A stretch of DNA of 64,000 bases, taken from assembly GCA_958439425.1 (NCBI GenBank), contig CAUBVH010000004.1, forward strand, positions 1 through 64,000. Direction: 5' to 3'. This document shows, in pieces, positions 42,446 to 50,213 of this stretch (positions within the stretch are counted from its first letter, which is position 1; the number at the start of each line of letters is the position of its first letter). The notes beneath the pieces were generated by a model. That model saw nothing but the letters and a program-made list of their open reading frames with translations, searched no databases and had not been told where the DNA came from. The DNA comes from an uncultured Collinsella sp. GTDB lineage: Bacteria > Actinomycetota > Coriobacteriia > Coriobacteriales > Coriobacteriaceae. Position numbers and translations under genes: made by a program.

Positions 42446-44515
42446 ATGTCTTCCCAGATGACGGTTATTATCGCCGGTATCGTGCTGGTTGTGGCCATCG
42501 TGGTCGCGCTGGTCATCATGCGTCGCGGCGATTCCCGTTTTACCTACGATACGCAGCATGGAACGGCCCCGCGCGCCACCGAGGGCGAGGGCAATACCGC
42601 GGCGACCGCCTTTAAGGGCCGCTTCTCCATCCTCACCACGGGTGTGGGCGCGATGTTCGCGGCGCTTGCCGTCAAGCTGTGGGGCATGCAGATGGTCTCG
42701 TCGGACTATTACGAAAAGCAGGCTAATAGCAATCAGACGCGCACCGTTACCACACCCGCTGTGCGCGGCCGCATCCTCGACCGCAATGGCGTGGCACTTG
42801 TCCAGAACCGTCCCTCACTTGCTGTCGTGGCCTACCGCGACCTTGCCGAGGATGAGGTTCTGGTTCGCCATCTTGCCAACGTGCTCGGTATGCCCTACGT
42901 GGCGGTGCTGCGCAATATTCAGGACAATTCCGAGGGCGCCCAGAGCCTGCATACCATCGCGACGGACGTCCGTCGCTCCACGGTTGCCTATATTCAGGAG
43001 CACGCCGGCGAGTTCCCGGGCGTCAAGATTGCCGAGCGTACCGAGCGCCAGTATCCATATGGCGAGACGGCCTGTCACATTTTGGGCTATACCGGCACCA
43101 TTACCTCCGAGCAGCTCGAGGCCCAGAATAAGAAAACCTCTGGCGATGATGATGCTTCTGCTGGCAAGATTACGTACCAGTCGGGCGATATCGTGGGCCA
43201 GGCGGGTGTTGAGAGCTACTACGAAAACCTGCTGCAGGGTATTCGTGGCGAGCAGACCGTCAAGGTCGATGCCTCGGGCAATGTGACCGGTCAGGCCGGC
43301 GCCGTGCCCGCCAAGGCCGGCTCCGACATTAAGCTCACGCTCGACCTTAAGATCCAACAGGCCTGTGAGACGGCGCTGGCGAGCGCCATCGAGCTTGCCA
43401 AGACCACTGGCTACAGCAATGCCGGCAACGGCGCTGTGGTGTGCCTCGATCCCAACAATGGTGAGATCCTGGGCATGGCGAGCGAGCCCAAGTTCGATCC
43501 GTCCGTCTTTATCGGCGGCGTCTCAAATGACGTGTGGACCGAGCTCAATGATGACAAGGGTTCGCACCCGCTGCTCAACCGCGCCATTAGCGGACAGTAC
43601 ATGTCGGCCTCGACCATCAAGCCGCTCTCGGCACTGGCCGGTCTTGAGTTTGGAACCTACACTTCAACGCAGACAACCAACTGCACGGGCTATTGGACGG
43701 GCCTGGGCAAGGCTTGGGGCAAGCGCTGCTGGCTGACGTCTGGCCACGGCACCATGACGCTGCAGTCGGGTATCGCCAACTCGTGCGACCCCGTCTTCTA
43801 CGACATGGGCAAGGCCTTCTTTTATGACGAGCAACATTCCGAAGGCCTGCAGGAGGTCTTTCGTCGCTGGGGCCTAGGCAAGACCTGCGGTATCGATCTG
43901 CCGAGTGAGGGCGCGGGCCGTATTCCCGATGCCGAGTGGAAAGAGTCGTACTTTACCGACGCCTCTGCCGAGGACCGCAAGTGGAATGCCGGCGATATGA
44001 CCAACATTGCCATCGGCCAAGGCGACATCCTGGTGACGCCCCTGCAGATGGCGTGCGCCTATATGGGTCTTGCCAACGGCGGCAAACAGTACGTGCCTCA
44101 CGTGTTTTTGTCTGCCGTGTCGCGCGATGGCGACGGCGATGCCTATAAGTACAACGGCAAGGGCAAGAAGAAGCGCCTGGAGGCCAAGATCAACAGCGAT
44201 TCGGATTTGACTCTTGTTCGCAACGGCATGCACGACGTGATTTACACGGCATCGACGTCCCTGGCGGCTCACTTTGGCACCCTGACGCCGCAGGTGTACG
44301 GCAAGTCGGGCACGGGCGAGAAAAGCGGCGAGGACGAATACGCGTGGTTCTGCGCCTATGCACCGGCCGATGATCCCAAGTATGTCATCGCTACTGTCCT
44401 GGAGCAGGGCGGCGGTGGTTCGGATACCGCGATGCATGTCGTGCGCGACGTGCTCGGCGTGATTTATGACGAGCCCGATACCTCTTCGGCCTCGGGCGAT
44501 TCTTCGGTTCGATAG
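42446..44515 (+). CDS. mrdA: Penicillin-binding protein 2 (elongation transpeptidase)
   Basis: This 689-residue class B PBP cross-links side-wall peptidoglycan. The N-terminal region has two hydrophobic segments (VIIAGIVLVVAIVVALVIM at about 7-25 and FSILTTGVGAMFAALAVKLW near 60-80), rather than the usual one. The dimerisation domain begins TPAVRGRILDRNGVALVQNR. The transpeptidase domain has the active-site SxxK in MSASTIKPLSALAGLE, the NSCDPVFYDMG motif and the KSG box in VYGKSGTGEKSGE. It is followed by rodA after nine bases. The start at 42446 has GGGGAGG upstream. Confidence 0.93.
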   Translation: MSSQMTVIIAGIVLVVAIVVALVIMRRGDSRFTYDTQHGTAPRATEGEGNTAATAFKGRFSILTTGVGAMFAALAVKLWGMQMVSSDYYEKQANSNQTRTVTTPAVRGRILDRNGVALVQNRPSLAVVAYRDLAEDEVLVRHLANVLGMPYVAVLRNIQDNSEGAQSLHTIATDVRRSTVAYIQEHAGEFPGVKIAERTERQYPYGETACHILGYTGTITSEQLEAQNKKTSGDDDASAGKITYQSGDIVGQAGVESYYENLLQGIRGEQTVKVDASGNVTGQAGAVPAKAGSDIKLTLDLKIQQACETALASAIELAKTTGYSNAGNGAVVCLDPNNGEILGMASEPKFDPSVFIGGVSNDVWTELNDDKGSHPLLNRAISGQYMSASTIKPLSALAGLEFGTYTSTQTTNCTGYWTGLGKAWGKRCWLTSGHGTMTLQSGIANSCDPVFYDMGKAFFYDEQHSEGLQEVFRRWGLGKTCGIDLPSEGAGRIPDAEWKESYFTDASAEDRKWNAGDMTNIAIGQGDILVTPLQMACAYMGLANGGKQYVPHVFLSAVSRDGDGDAYKYNGKGKKKRLEAKINSDSDLTLVRNGMHDVIYTASTSLAAHFGTLTPQVYGKSGTGEKSGEDEYAWFCAYAPADDPKYVIATVLEQGGGGSDTAMHVVRDVLGVIYDEPDTSSASGDSSVR

Positions 44516-44524
44516 GAGGTTGCG

Positions 44525-45751
44525 ATGGATTTTTCTCCGGCGGATCTGTTCCGTTCAACCAAGACCGGCTCTCGCAGCAGCCTGGACCGCGTCAACAAGC
44601 AACTTTCGGCCTCGCGCGGTACGTTTCGCCAAAAGGTGCATATCGGTGTGCTGCTGGCTACCGTCGCGCTCGTTGCCTATGGCGCCATCATTATTTGGTC
44701 GGCGTCACAGTTTAAGGCCGACGCCTCATTCTCGCGCCACCTGCTGGGCATTGGCATTGGCGCGGTGCTGGCGGTGCTCGTCTGGCGTACCGATCTGCGC
44801 GGCATCTCTAACTTCTCGACGGCGCTGCTCGTCATCGACCTGATTGTGATCTTCTCGCCCAAGATTCCGGGCCTGTCCTATACGGGCGGTCTGGGCATGA
44901 CGGGCTGGATCAAGATCCCCGGTATCGGCCTGACCTTCCAGCCCGTTGAGCTCGCCAAGCTCATTACCATCTTCTTTATCGCCACGCTTGGCTCGCAATA
45001 CAACGGCCGCATCGATACCGTTCGCGACTACGTCAAGCTCTGCGGTATGCTGTCCATCCCGTTTTTGGCCGTCGTTGCCATGGGCGACCTGGGCTCGGGC
45101 CTGGTCGTGCTGGTCTCGGGCGCCATCGTCATCTGCATGAGCGGTGCGCGCCGCGAATGGGTGCTGTCGACCCTGGCCCTGCTTGTGGGCCTGGTGGCCC
45201 TCGTCCTGGCGCTCGATTCGGTCTTTGATTCGTTGCTCGGCCACGATGTGCTCATCAAGCAGTATCAGATGAACCGCCTGACGGTCTTTATCGACCCCGA
45301 TAATGCCGATTCGGACGATGCCTACAACCTGCAGCAGTCGCTTATCGCCGTTGGCTCGGGCGGCTTCTTTGGTAAGGGTTTGGGCCATGCGACGCAGTCG
45401 GCCGGCGGCTTTCTTCCTGAGTTCCACACCGACTTTGTCTTCGCCTTCCTATCCGAGACCTTTGGCTTTTGCGGTTCCTTTTTGCTCCTGTGCCTCTACG
45501 TGCTGCTGATCTTTTCGACGATTCGCGTCGCCTTTAAGTGTGAGTCGCTGTTCTTGCGCCTATCGTGTGTGGGCATCGTTGGCATGTGGGCGTTCCAGAC
45601 CTTCGAAAACATCGGCATGTGCATTGGCATGATGCCGATTACCGGTATTCCGCTACCGTTTATTAGCTTCGGTTCGTCTTCGATGATGATTCAGCTGCTG
45701 ACGGTGGGTATCGTACAATCCATATGGCGGCATCGTTCGGGCGCCGCGTAA
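44525..45751 (+). CDS. rodA: SEDS glycosyltransferase RodA
   Basis: This 408-residue polytopic membrane protein polymerises glycan strands together with PBP2. About ten hydrophobic segments are visible, and the conserved extracellular loop motifs are WIKIPGIGLTFQPVELAKL, YQMNRLTVFIDPDNADSDDA, YNLQQSLIAVGSGGFFGKG and HTDFVFAFLSETFGFCGSF, ending MPITGIPLPFISFGSSSM. The catalytic Asp of the SEDS family would lie in the loop near DPDNADSDDA. About 40 cytoplasmic residues precede the first helix. The ATG follows AGGAGG by a few bases. Confidence 0.94.
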   Translation: MDFSPADLFRSTKTGSRSSLDRVNKQLSASRGTFRQKVHIGVLLATVALVAYGAIIIWSASQFKADASFSRHLLGIGIGAVLAVLVWRTDLRGISNFSTALLVIDLIVIFSPKIPGLSYTGGLGMTGWIKIPGIGLTFQPVELAKLITIFFIATLGSQYNGRIDTVRDYVKLCGMLSIPFLAVVAMGDLGSGLVVLVSGAIVICMSGARREWVLSTLALLVGLVALVLALDSVFDSLLGHDVLIKQYQMNRLTVFIDPDNADSDDAYNLQQSLIAVGSGGFFGKGLGHATQSAGGFLPEFHTDFVFAFLSETFGFCGSFLLLCLYVLLIFSTIRVAFKCESLFLRLSCVGIVGMWAFQTFENIGMCIGMMPITGIPLPFISFGSSSMMIQLLTVGIVQSIWRHRSGAA

Positions 45752-45769
45752 CCGCTGGAGGGGTTTGCT

Positions 45770-46699
45770 ATGAAAATTCCCGTAGATAAGCTGACCCGCG
45801 CTTTTAAGATGGGCGCGTCCGTTAAGAAGGATTCCGATACGCCGGTGCGCGTCTCGGTCTATTTGGATTCGTCCGCCTCGCGCTTTCTGGCCGAGACGGT
45901 GCGTGACGCCTTTGTGCCGCAGACGACCTCGGGCATTGTGCGCGTCGAGCGTCTGGGGGAGGAGCGAATTGCTCCAAAGACCGATACCGATGTGGTGTTG
46001 GTCCTCTCGTGCGGCTCCGACCGCCTGGAGAGTGCCGTGCAGGAGCTCGTGATCGCCGGCGCGCCCGTGTGCGTGCTTGCCGAGTCTGCTGTGGAGGTGC
46101 CGTTTATCGAGGAGTCCACACCCATGCTCGGCGTGGTGGCGGCAACCGATAAGACGTATCTGCTCGAGACGCTTGCCCGCTGGATTCTCGATCGTACGGA
46201 CAAGGAGACGGCTTTTGCCTCCAACTTTGCCTTTATGCGCATCGCGGCGGCAAATCGCATCATTACCTCGTGCGCGCTCACCAACATGGTGACGGGCGCC
46301 CTGGTGTTTTTGCTGGGTGCCGACTATCCCGTGATGGCGCTGGCGCAGGTGGGCATGCTCTTTGAGCTCGCGGCCATCTTTGGACGCGGCATTAAGCCCG
46401 AGCGCGGCTACGAGGTCGCAGGCGTGCTCGCCGGCGGTCTGGTGATTCGCGCTGTTACCCGCGCATTGGTGAAGCGGACGCCGCACATCGGCTTTGCCGT
46501 TAAGGCGCTTACCGCCGCCGCGGGTACCTATGGCATGGGTCGCGCGCTCGTGTCGCTCTACGAGCGCGATGTCGACTACAGCCGCGCCAACGAGGTCGCT
46601 GCCGCCACGTTCTCGCGCGTTCGCGACCTAGTGACCACGGTCGCCGGTGCCACCCGTCCTATGGCGTCCTACCAAGACGCATCCGATCTCGCTGCTTAG
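45770..46699 (+). CDS. Conserved protein with hydrophobic C-terminal half, function unknown (DUF697-like?)
   Basis: This 309-residue protein has an N-terminal alpha/beta part (residues 1 to about 130, with VRVSVYLDSSASRFLAETVR and DVVLVLSCGSDRLESAVQEL) that might be GTPase-like but lacks a P-loop. The C-terminal half holds hydrophobic helices (VTGALVFLLGADYPVMALAQ, GMLFELAAIFGRG, AGVLAGGLVIRAVTRALV), somewhat like DUF697 of YcjF-type proteins; this link is uncertain. GGAGG precedes the ATG. It lies between rodA and a radical SAM gene and may be linked to envelope growth by its position only. Confidence 0.55.
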   Translation: MKIPVDKLTRAFKMGASVKKDSDTPVRVSVYLDSSASRFLAETVRDAFVPQTTSGIVRVERLGEERIAPKTDTDVVLVLSCGSDRLESAVQELVIAGAPVCVLAESAVEVPFIEESTPMLGVVAATDKTYLLETLARWILDRTDKETAFASNFAFMRIAAANRIITSCALTNMVTGALVFLLGADYPVMALAQVGMLFELAAIFGRGIKPERGYEVAGVLAGGLVIRAVTRALVKRTPHIGFAVKALTAAAGTYGMGRALVSLYERDVDYSRANEVAAATFSRVRDLVTTVAGATRPMASYQDASDLAA

Positions 46700-46709
46700 G
46701 GGTTTTCCG

Positions 46710-48587
46710 TTGCGCGTTCCGTATCAAGACTGTTTTCATTTAATTGAGCCACTGCTCGCCAAGGTCGAAAAGCCGAGTCGCTATATCGACCACGAGTGGG
46801 GCACGCTCTCAAAGGCCGATGCCGACTATCGCTGCTGCATGATCTATCCGGACGTGTATGAGGTCGGTCTGCCCAACCAGGGCATCGCCATTCTCTACAA
46901 CATCCTTAATCAGGCCGAGGGCATCTCCTGCGAGCGCGGCTACGTGCCGTGGCCCGATATGGGCGATGCCATGCGCGAGGCGGGGATTCCGCTGCTTTCG
47001 CTCGAGGGTGCAGCGCCCGTGGCCTCGTTCGACATCGTCGGCATGCACGTGCCGCACGAGATGGCTGTGACGAACTTCCTCGAAGCGCTCGATCTCGCCG
47101 GCATTCCGCTGTTGGCTGCCGACCGCACCGAGGACGATCCCATCATCGTCGCCGGTGGTCCCTCGGTGTATAACCCCGAGCCGTACGCGGCCTTTTTTGA
47201 TGCCATCCTCATTGGCGAGGGCGAGGAGTCGCTGCTCGAGATCTGCCAGCTGCATCGCCGCCTGCGCGACGAGGGCGTCTCGCGCGCTCAGATTGTCGAG
47301 CAGCTCGCGACGGTCGCCGGTACCTATGTGCCGTCCCTGTATGAGGTACGTCATGACGAGCCCTGCTCCCCGCATGGCTACACCGTGCCGCGCGAGGGCA
47401 AGGACGTCCCGCCGGTAGTCTACAAGCGCGTCGTCGAGGACTTTGGTGCCACCAATCCGCTTTCTCAGTCGTGCGTGCCGTATGCGCAGCTCGTCCACGA
47501 TCGCCTGTCTATCGAGATCCTGCGTGGCTGTGCCCGCGGCTGCCGTTTTTGTCAGGCAGGCATGACGTATCGTCCGGTACGCGAGCGCTCGGCCGACCAG
47601 ATCGTGTCGTCGGTGATCCAGGGCTTGGAAAAGACTGGCTATGACGAGGTGTCGCTTACCTCGCTTTCGACAACCGACCACTCCTGTATCCGCGACGTGC
47701 TCGGTAGGCTCAATCGCCGTCTGGAGGACACGGGCATTCGCGTGTCCATTCCGTCGCAGCGCTTGGATTCGTTTGGCGTTGATATGGCCGAGTCGGTCGC
47801 CGGCGAAAAGAAGGGCGGCCTGACGTTCGCGCCCGAGGCGGGCAGCCAGCGTATGCGCGACATCATCAACAAGAACGTGACCGAGGAGGACCTGGACCGA
47901 GCGGCCAAGGCGGCCTTCGAGGCCGGCTGGAACCGCATGAAGCTCTACTTCATGATGGGCCTTCCCGGCGAGCGCGACGAGGATATCGTGGCTATCGCCA
48001 ACCTGGCCGATCACGTGTTGGAGCTCGGTCGCTCCGTGGTGCCCAAGGCGCGCCGCGGGTCTATCTCGGTGTCTATCTCTGTTTCGGTCTTTATCCCCAA
48101 GGCGGCAACGCCCTTCCAGTGGTGCCCGCAGCTCGATTACGACGACGTCAAGCGCCGCCAGAAGCTGCTCATCACGAGCGTGCGCAACCGCGCCGTTCGC
48201 GTCCACTACCACGATGCGGAGACCTCGCTCATCGAGGCCGCGCTCTCCCGCGCCGGTCGTGACATGACGCCCGTCATCATCGATGCTTGGCGCGCTGGCT
48301 CTCGCTTTGACGCCTGGGTGGAGCACTTCTCGCTCGACAACTGGAAGGAGGCCGCTGCCAAAAACGGCATCGACCTCAACGAGCTGGTGCACCTGCCCTA
48401 TGAGCTGGACTGGCGCCTGCCGTGGGAGCACGTGAGCCCCGGCTGCACGCGCGGCTTCCTCGAGCGCGAGTACCGTCGCTCGCTCGAGGGCGTCACGACG
48501 CCCGATTGCACCCGCACGTCGTGCACCGGCTGCGGAATCTGTCCCACGCTCCACGCCAAGAACGTATTGATGGGTGATCGCGCATGA
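46710..48587 (+). CDS. TIGR03960-type B12-binding-domain radical SAM protein
   Basis: This 625-residue radical SAM enzyme should cleave S-adenosylmethionine at a [4Fe-4S] cluster held by the Cys residues of RGCARGCRFCQAGM (CxxxCxxC, near residue 275). The N-terminal part holds a B12-binding-like fold (GMHVPHEMAVTNFLEALDLA, IIVAGGPSVYNPEPYAAFF, ILIGEGEESLLEI), and the radical SAM barrel contains ISIEIL and FAPEAGSQRMRDIINKNVTE. The C-terminus carries four more Cys (DCTRTSCTGCGICPT). The TTG start at 46710 follows GGGG; longer frames lack a ribosome site. It overlaps the next gene by four bases, and the pair is common in Actinobacteria and Firmicutes. The substrate is unknown. Confidence 0.87.
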   Translation: MRVPYQDCFHLIEPLLAKVEKPSRYIDHEWGTLSKADADYRCCMIYPDVYEVGLPNQGIAILYNILNQAEGISCERGYVPWPDMGDAMREAGIPLLSLEGAAPVASFDIVGMHVPHEMAVTNFLEALDLAGIPLLAADRTEDDPIIVAGGPSVYNPEPYAAFFDAILIGEGEESLLEICQLHRRLRDEGVSRAQIVEQLATVAGTYVPSLYEVRHDEPCSPHGYTVPREGKDVPPVVYKRVVEDFGATNPLSQSCVPYAQLVHDRLSIEILRGCARGCRFCQAGMTYRPVRERSADQIVSSVIQGLEKTGYDEVSLTSLSTTDHSCIRDVLGRLNRRLEDTGIRVSIPSQRLDSFGVDMAESVAGEKKGGLTFAPEAGSQRMRDIINKNVTEEDLDRAAKAAFEAGWNRMKLYFMMGLPGERDEDIVAIANLADHVLELGRSVVPKARRGSISVSISVSVFIPKAATPFQWCPQLDYDDVKRRQKLLITSVRNRAVRVHYHDAETSLIEAALSRAGRDMTPVIIDAWRAGSRFDAWVEHFSLDNWKEAAAKNGIDLNELVHLPYELDWRLPWEHVSPGCTRGFLEREYRRSLEGVTTPDCTRTSCTGCGICPTLHAKNVLMGDRA

Positions 48588-49396
48588 GTGAGCGCTTGAC
48601 CGACAATCCCACGCTCTTTAGACTGCGCGTTCGCTACGGCAAGCGTGATCGCCTCAAGTACCTGGGCCATCTGGAACTAATCCATACCATTGAGCGCATC
48701 GTGCGCCGTGCGGGCCTGCCCTATGCCGTGACACAGGGTTTCTCGCCGCATATGCGCGTGGGCTTTTCGTCGGCACTGCCCGTGGGCACGTCGTCGACCT
48801 GCGAGTGGTACGACCTGTTTATGACTGAGTTCGTCGCTCTCGACGAGGCCTTTGAGCGCCTGGCGGCGGCATCGCCTGCCGATCTGGCGCCTATCGAGGC
48901 TGCCTACATCGACGTGCGCACGCCGGCGCTGACGGCGCAGCTCACGCGCCTGTCGTATCGCATCGACCTGCACTTGGATCCCGAGGCGCCCGTGAGCGCC
49001 GATGAGGTACGCGCCGCGATCGACACGTTGCGTGCAGGCCATGGCATCGACTATGCACACGGTAAGAAGAGCAAGCGCTTAGACCTTGACCACACACTGG
49101 TGGGCTATGAGCTCACGGCGGGGGAGCGTCCGGACCATCTGGTGCTCATGCTCGACACCCATGCCGACAACGAGGGCTCCATGCGTCCGGAGATTTTGCT
49201 TTCTGCTGCTGATGTTTTGTTGCAGGGCTTGACCCCGGGCGTCGACGCACCTATTGTTTCCACCGGTATGCAAGACCTCGTGACCATCTGCTCCTACGAT
49301 GTCGAGCGTCAGAATCAAGCATGCGAGGACGACGAGGGCCGACTCGTCAGCCCCATACCTGTGCGAACTTGTGGATTTGCTCCACATACTCGTTGA
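48584..49396 (+). CDS. TIGR03936 / DUF2344 radical-SAM-associated protein
   Basis: This 270-residue protein begins with RLRVRYGKRDRLKYLGHLEL and continues HTIERIVRRAGLPYAVTQGF, SPHMRVGFSSALPVGTSS, which mark the DUF2344 family. It has no Fe-S Cys motif and is thought to act as a partner of the TIGR03960 protein, with which it overlaps by ATGA. In many genomes an RNase E/G gene follows, then rplU; here rplU follows directly. A role in tRNA or ribosome maturation has been guessed from position but is not shown by sequence. The stop codon lies inside the rplU -35 box. Confidence 0.85.
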   Translation: MSERLTDNPTLFRLRVRYGKRDRLKYLGHLELIHTIERIVRRAGLPYAVTQGFSPHMRVGFSSALPVGTSSTCEWYDLFMTEFVALDEAFERLAAASPADLAPIEAAYIDVRTPALTAQLTRLSYRIDLHLDPEAPVSADEVRAAIDTLRAGHGIDYAHGKKSKRLDLDHTLVGYELTAGERPDHLVLMLDTHADNEGSMRPEILLSAADVLLQGLTPGVDAPIVSTGMQDLVTICSYDVERQNQACEDDEGRLVSPIPVRTCGFAPHTR

Positions 49397-49421
49397 CGGG
49401 GGTATTATCGCCTGCTACTAT
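49393..49421 (+). promoter_or_regulatory. Promoter of rplU-rpmA
   Basis: TTGACG (49393-49398), a 17-bp spacer and TACTAT (49416-49421) form a good sigma-70-type promoter, about 42 bases before the rplU ATG. The -35 box overlaps the upstream stop codon. Confidence 0.75.
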
Positions 49422-49463
49422 ATTCGGCTGTTGCACTAACTGATGCATGAAGGGCAAGTAAAC

Positions 49464-49838
49464 ATGTACGCAATCGTTAACACGGGCGGCAAGCAGTACA
49501 AGGTCGCCACCGACGATGTCATCACCGTCGAGAAGATCGAGGGCAATGAGGGCGACAAGGTCACCCTGCCGGTCATCTTCCTCAACGATGGTAAGAAGAT
49601 CGTCACCGATCCCGACAAGCTGGCCAAGGCCAAGGTTACCGCTCAGATCGTTGAGCAGTTCAAGGGCGAGAAGCAGCTGGTCTTCAAGTTCCACAAGCGT
49701 AAGCGCTATCGTCGTCTGAAGGGTCACCGTCAGCAGCTCACCAAGCTGAAGATCGTGAAGGTCCAGGCTACGTCCCGCGCCAAGAAGGCTGTCAAGGCAG
49801 AGGCCGAGGCTGTTGCCGAGGCTCCCGTCGCCGAGTAG
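49464..49838 (+). CDS. rplU: 50S ribosomal protein L21
   Basis: This 124-residue ribosomal protein has the standard L21 core (MYAIVNTGGKQYKVATDDVI, LVFKFHKRKRYRRLKGHRQQ) plus an Ala/Glu-rich tail (VKAEAEAVAEAPVAE) of about 20 residues beyond the usual end. ATG at 49464 begins the conserved core and has AAGGGC upstream; an ATG at 49443 would add seven residues. It precedes rpmA by 33 bases. Firmicutes have a ysxB protease gene between these; none is here. Confidence 0.96.
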   Translation: MYAIVNTGGKQYKVATDDVITVEKIEGNEGDKVTLPVIFLNDGKKIVTDPDKLAKAKVTAQIVEQFKGEKQLVFKFHKRKRYRRLKGHRQQLTKLKIVKVQATSRAKKAVKAEAEAVAEAPVAE

Positions 49839-49871
49839 ATTACACTCGTAACGAAAGAGTAGGTATACACA

Positions 49872-50129
49872 ATGGCACACAAAAAAGGACTCGGTTCCTC
49901 CCGTAATGGCCGTGACTCCCGCGGTCAGCGCCTTGGCACGAAGCGCTATGCCGGCCAGACGGTAACCACGGGCACGATTCTCGTCCGTCAGCACGGCACT
50001 CACATCCACCCGGGTGAGAACGTTGGCCGTGGCAAGGACGACACGCTGTTCGCGCTGGTCGACGGTACCGTTGAGTTCCACAAGGGTATCAAGCACAGGG
50101 TCAGCGTACGCCCGCTCGCGAACGCGTAA
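49872..50129 (+). CDS. rpmA: 50S ribosomal protein L27
   Basis: This 85-residue protein has the family core MAHKKGLGSSRNGRDSRGQR, RLGTKRYAGQTVTTGTILVR, QHGTHIHPGENVGRGKDDTL and FALVDGTVEFHKG. The N-terminus begins directly with MAHKKG, so it lacks the cleavable extension seen in Firmicutes, which matches the absence of the ysxB-type protease upstream. AGAGTAGG lies before the ATG. A terminator-like hairpin separates it from obgE. Confidence 0.97.
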   Translation: MAHKKGLGSSRNGRDSRGQRLGTKRYAGQTVTTGTILVRQHGTHIHPGENVGRGKDDTLFALVDGTVEFHKGIKHRVSVRPLANA

Positions 50130-50154
50130 TTCACCCTTCATAGAGCACATATGT

Positions 50155-50197
50155 GGGAGGCACTTGAGTTTTAGGATTCAAGGGTCTCCCTCTTTTT
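50155..50197 (+). terminator. Terminator between rpmA and obgE
   Basis: GGGAG (50155-50159) with CTTGA pairs with TCAAG and CTCCC (ending 50190) around GTTTTAGGAT, followed by TCTTTTTG. It should end most rplU-rpmA transcripts, with some readthrough into obgE. Confidence 0.7.
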
Positions 50198-50213
50198 GTA
50201 GGAGGCGATTCTG

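Noticed and set aside
46809..48554. A 581-codon minus-strand open frame
   Set aside because: It is antisense to the TIGR03960 radical SAM gene and shows composition typical of a shadow frame.
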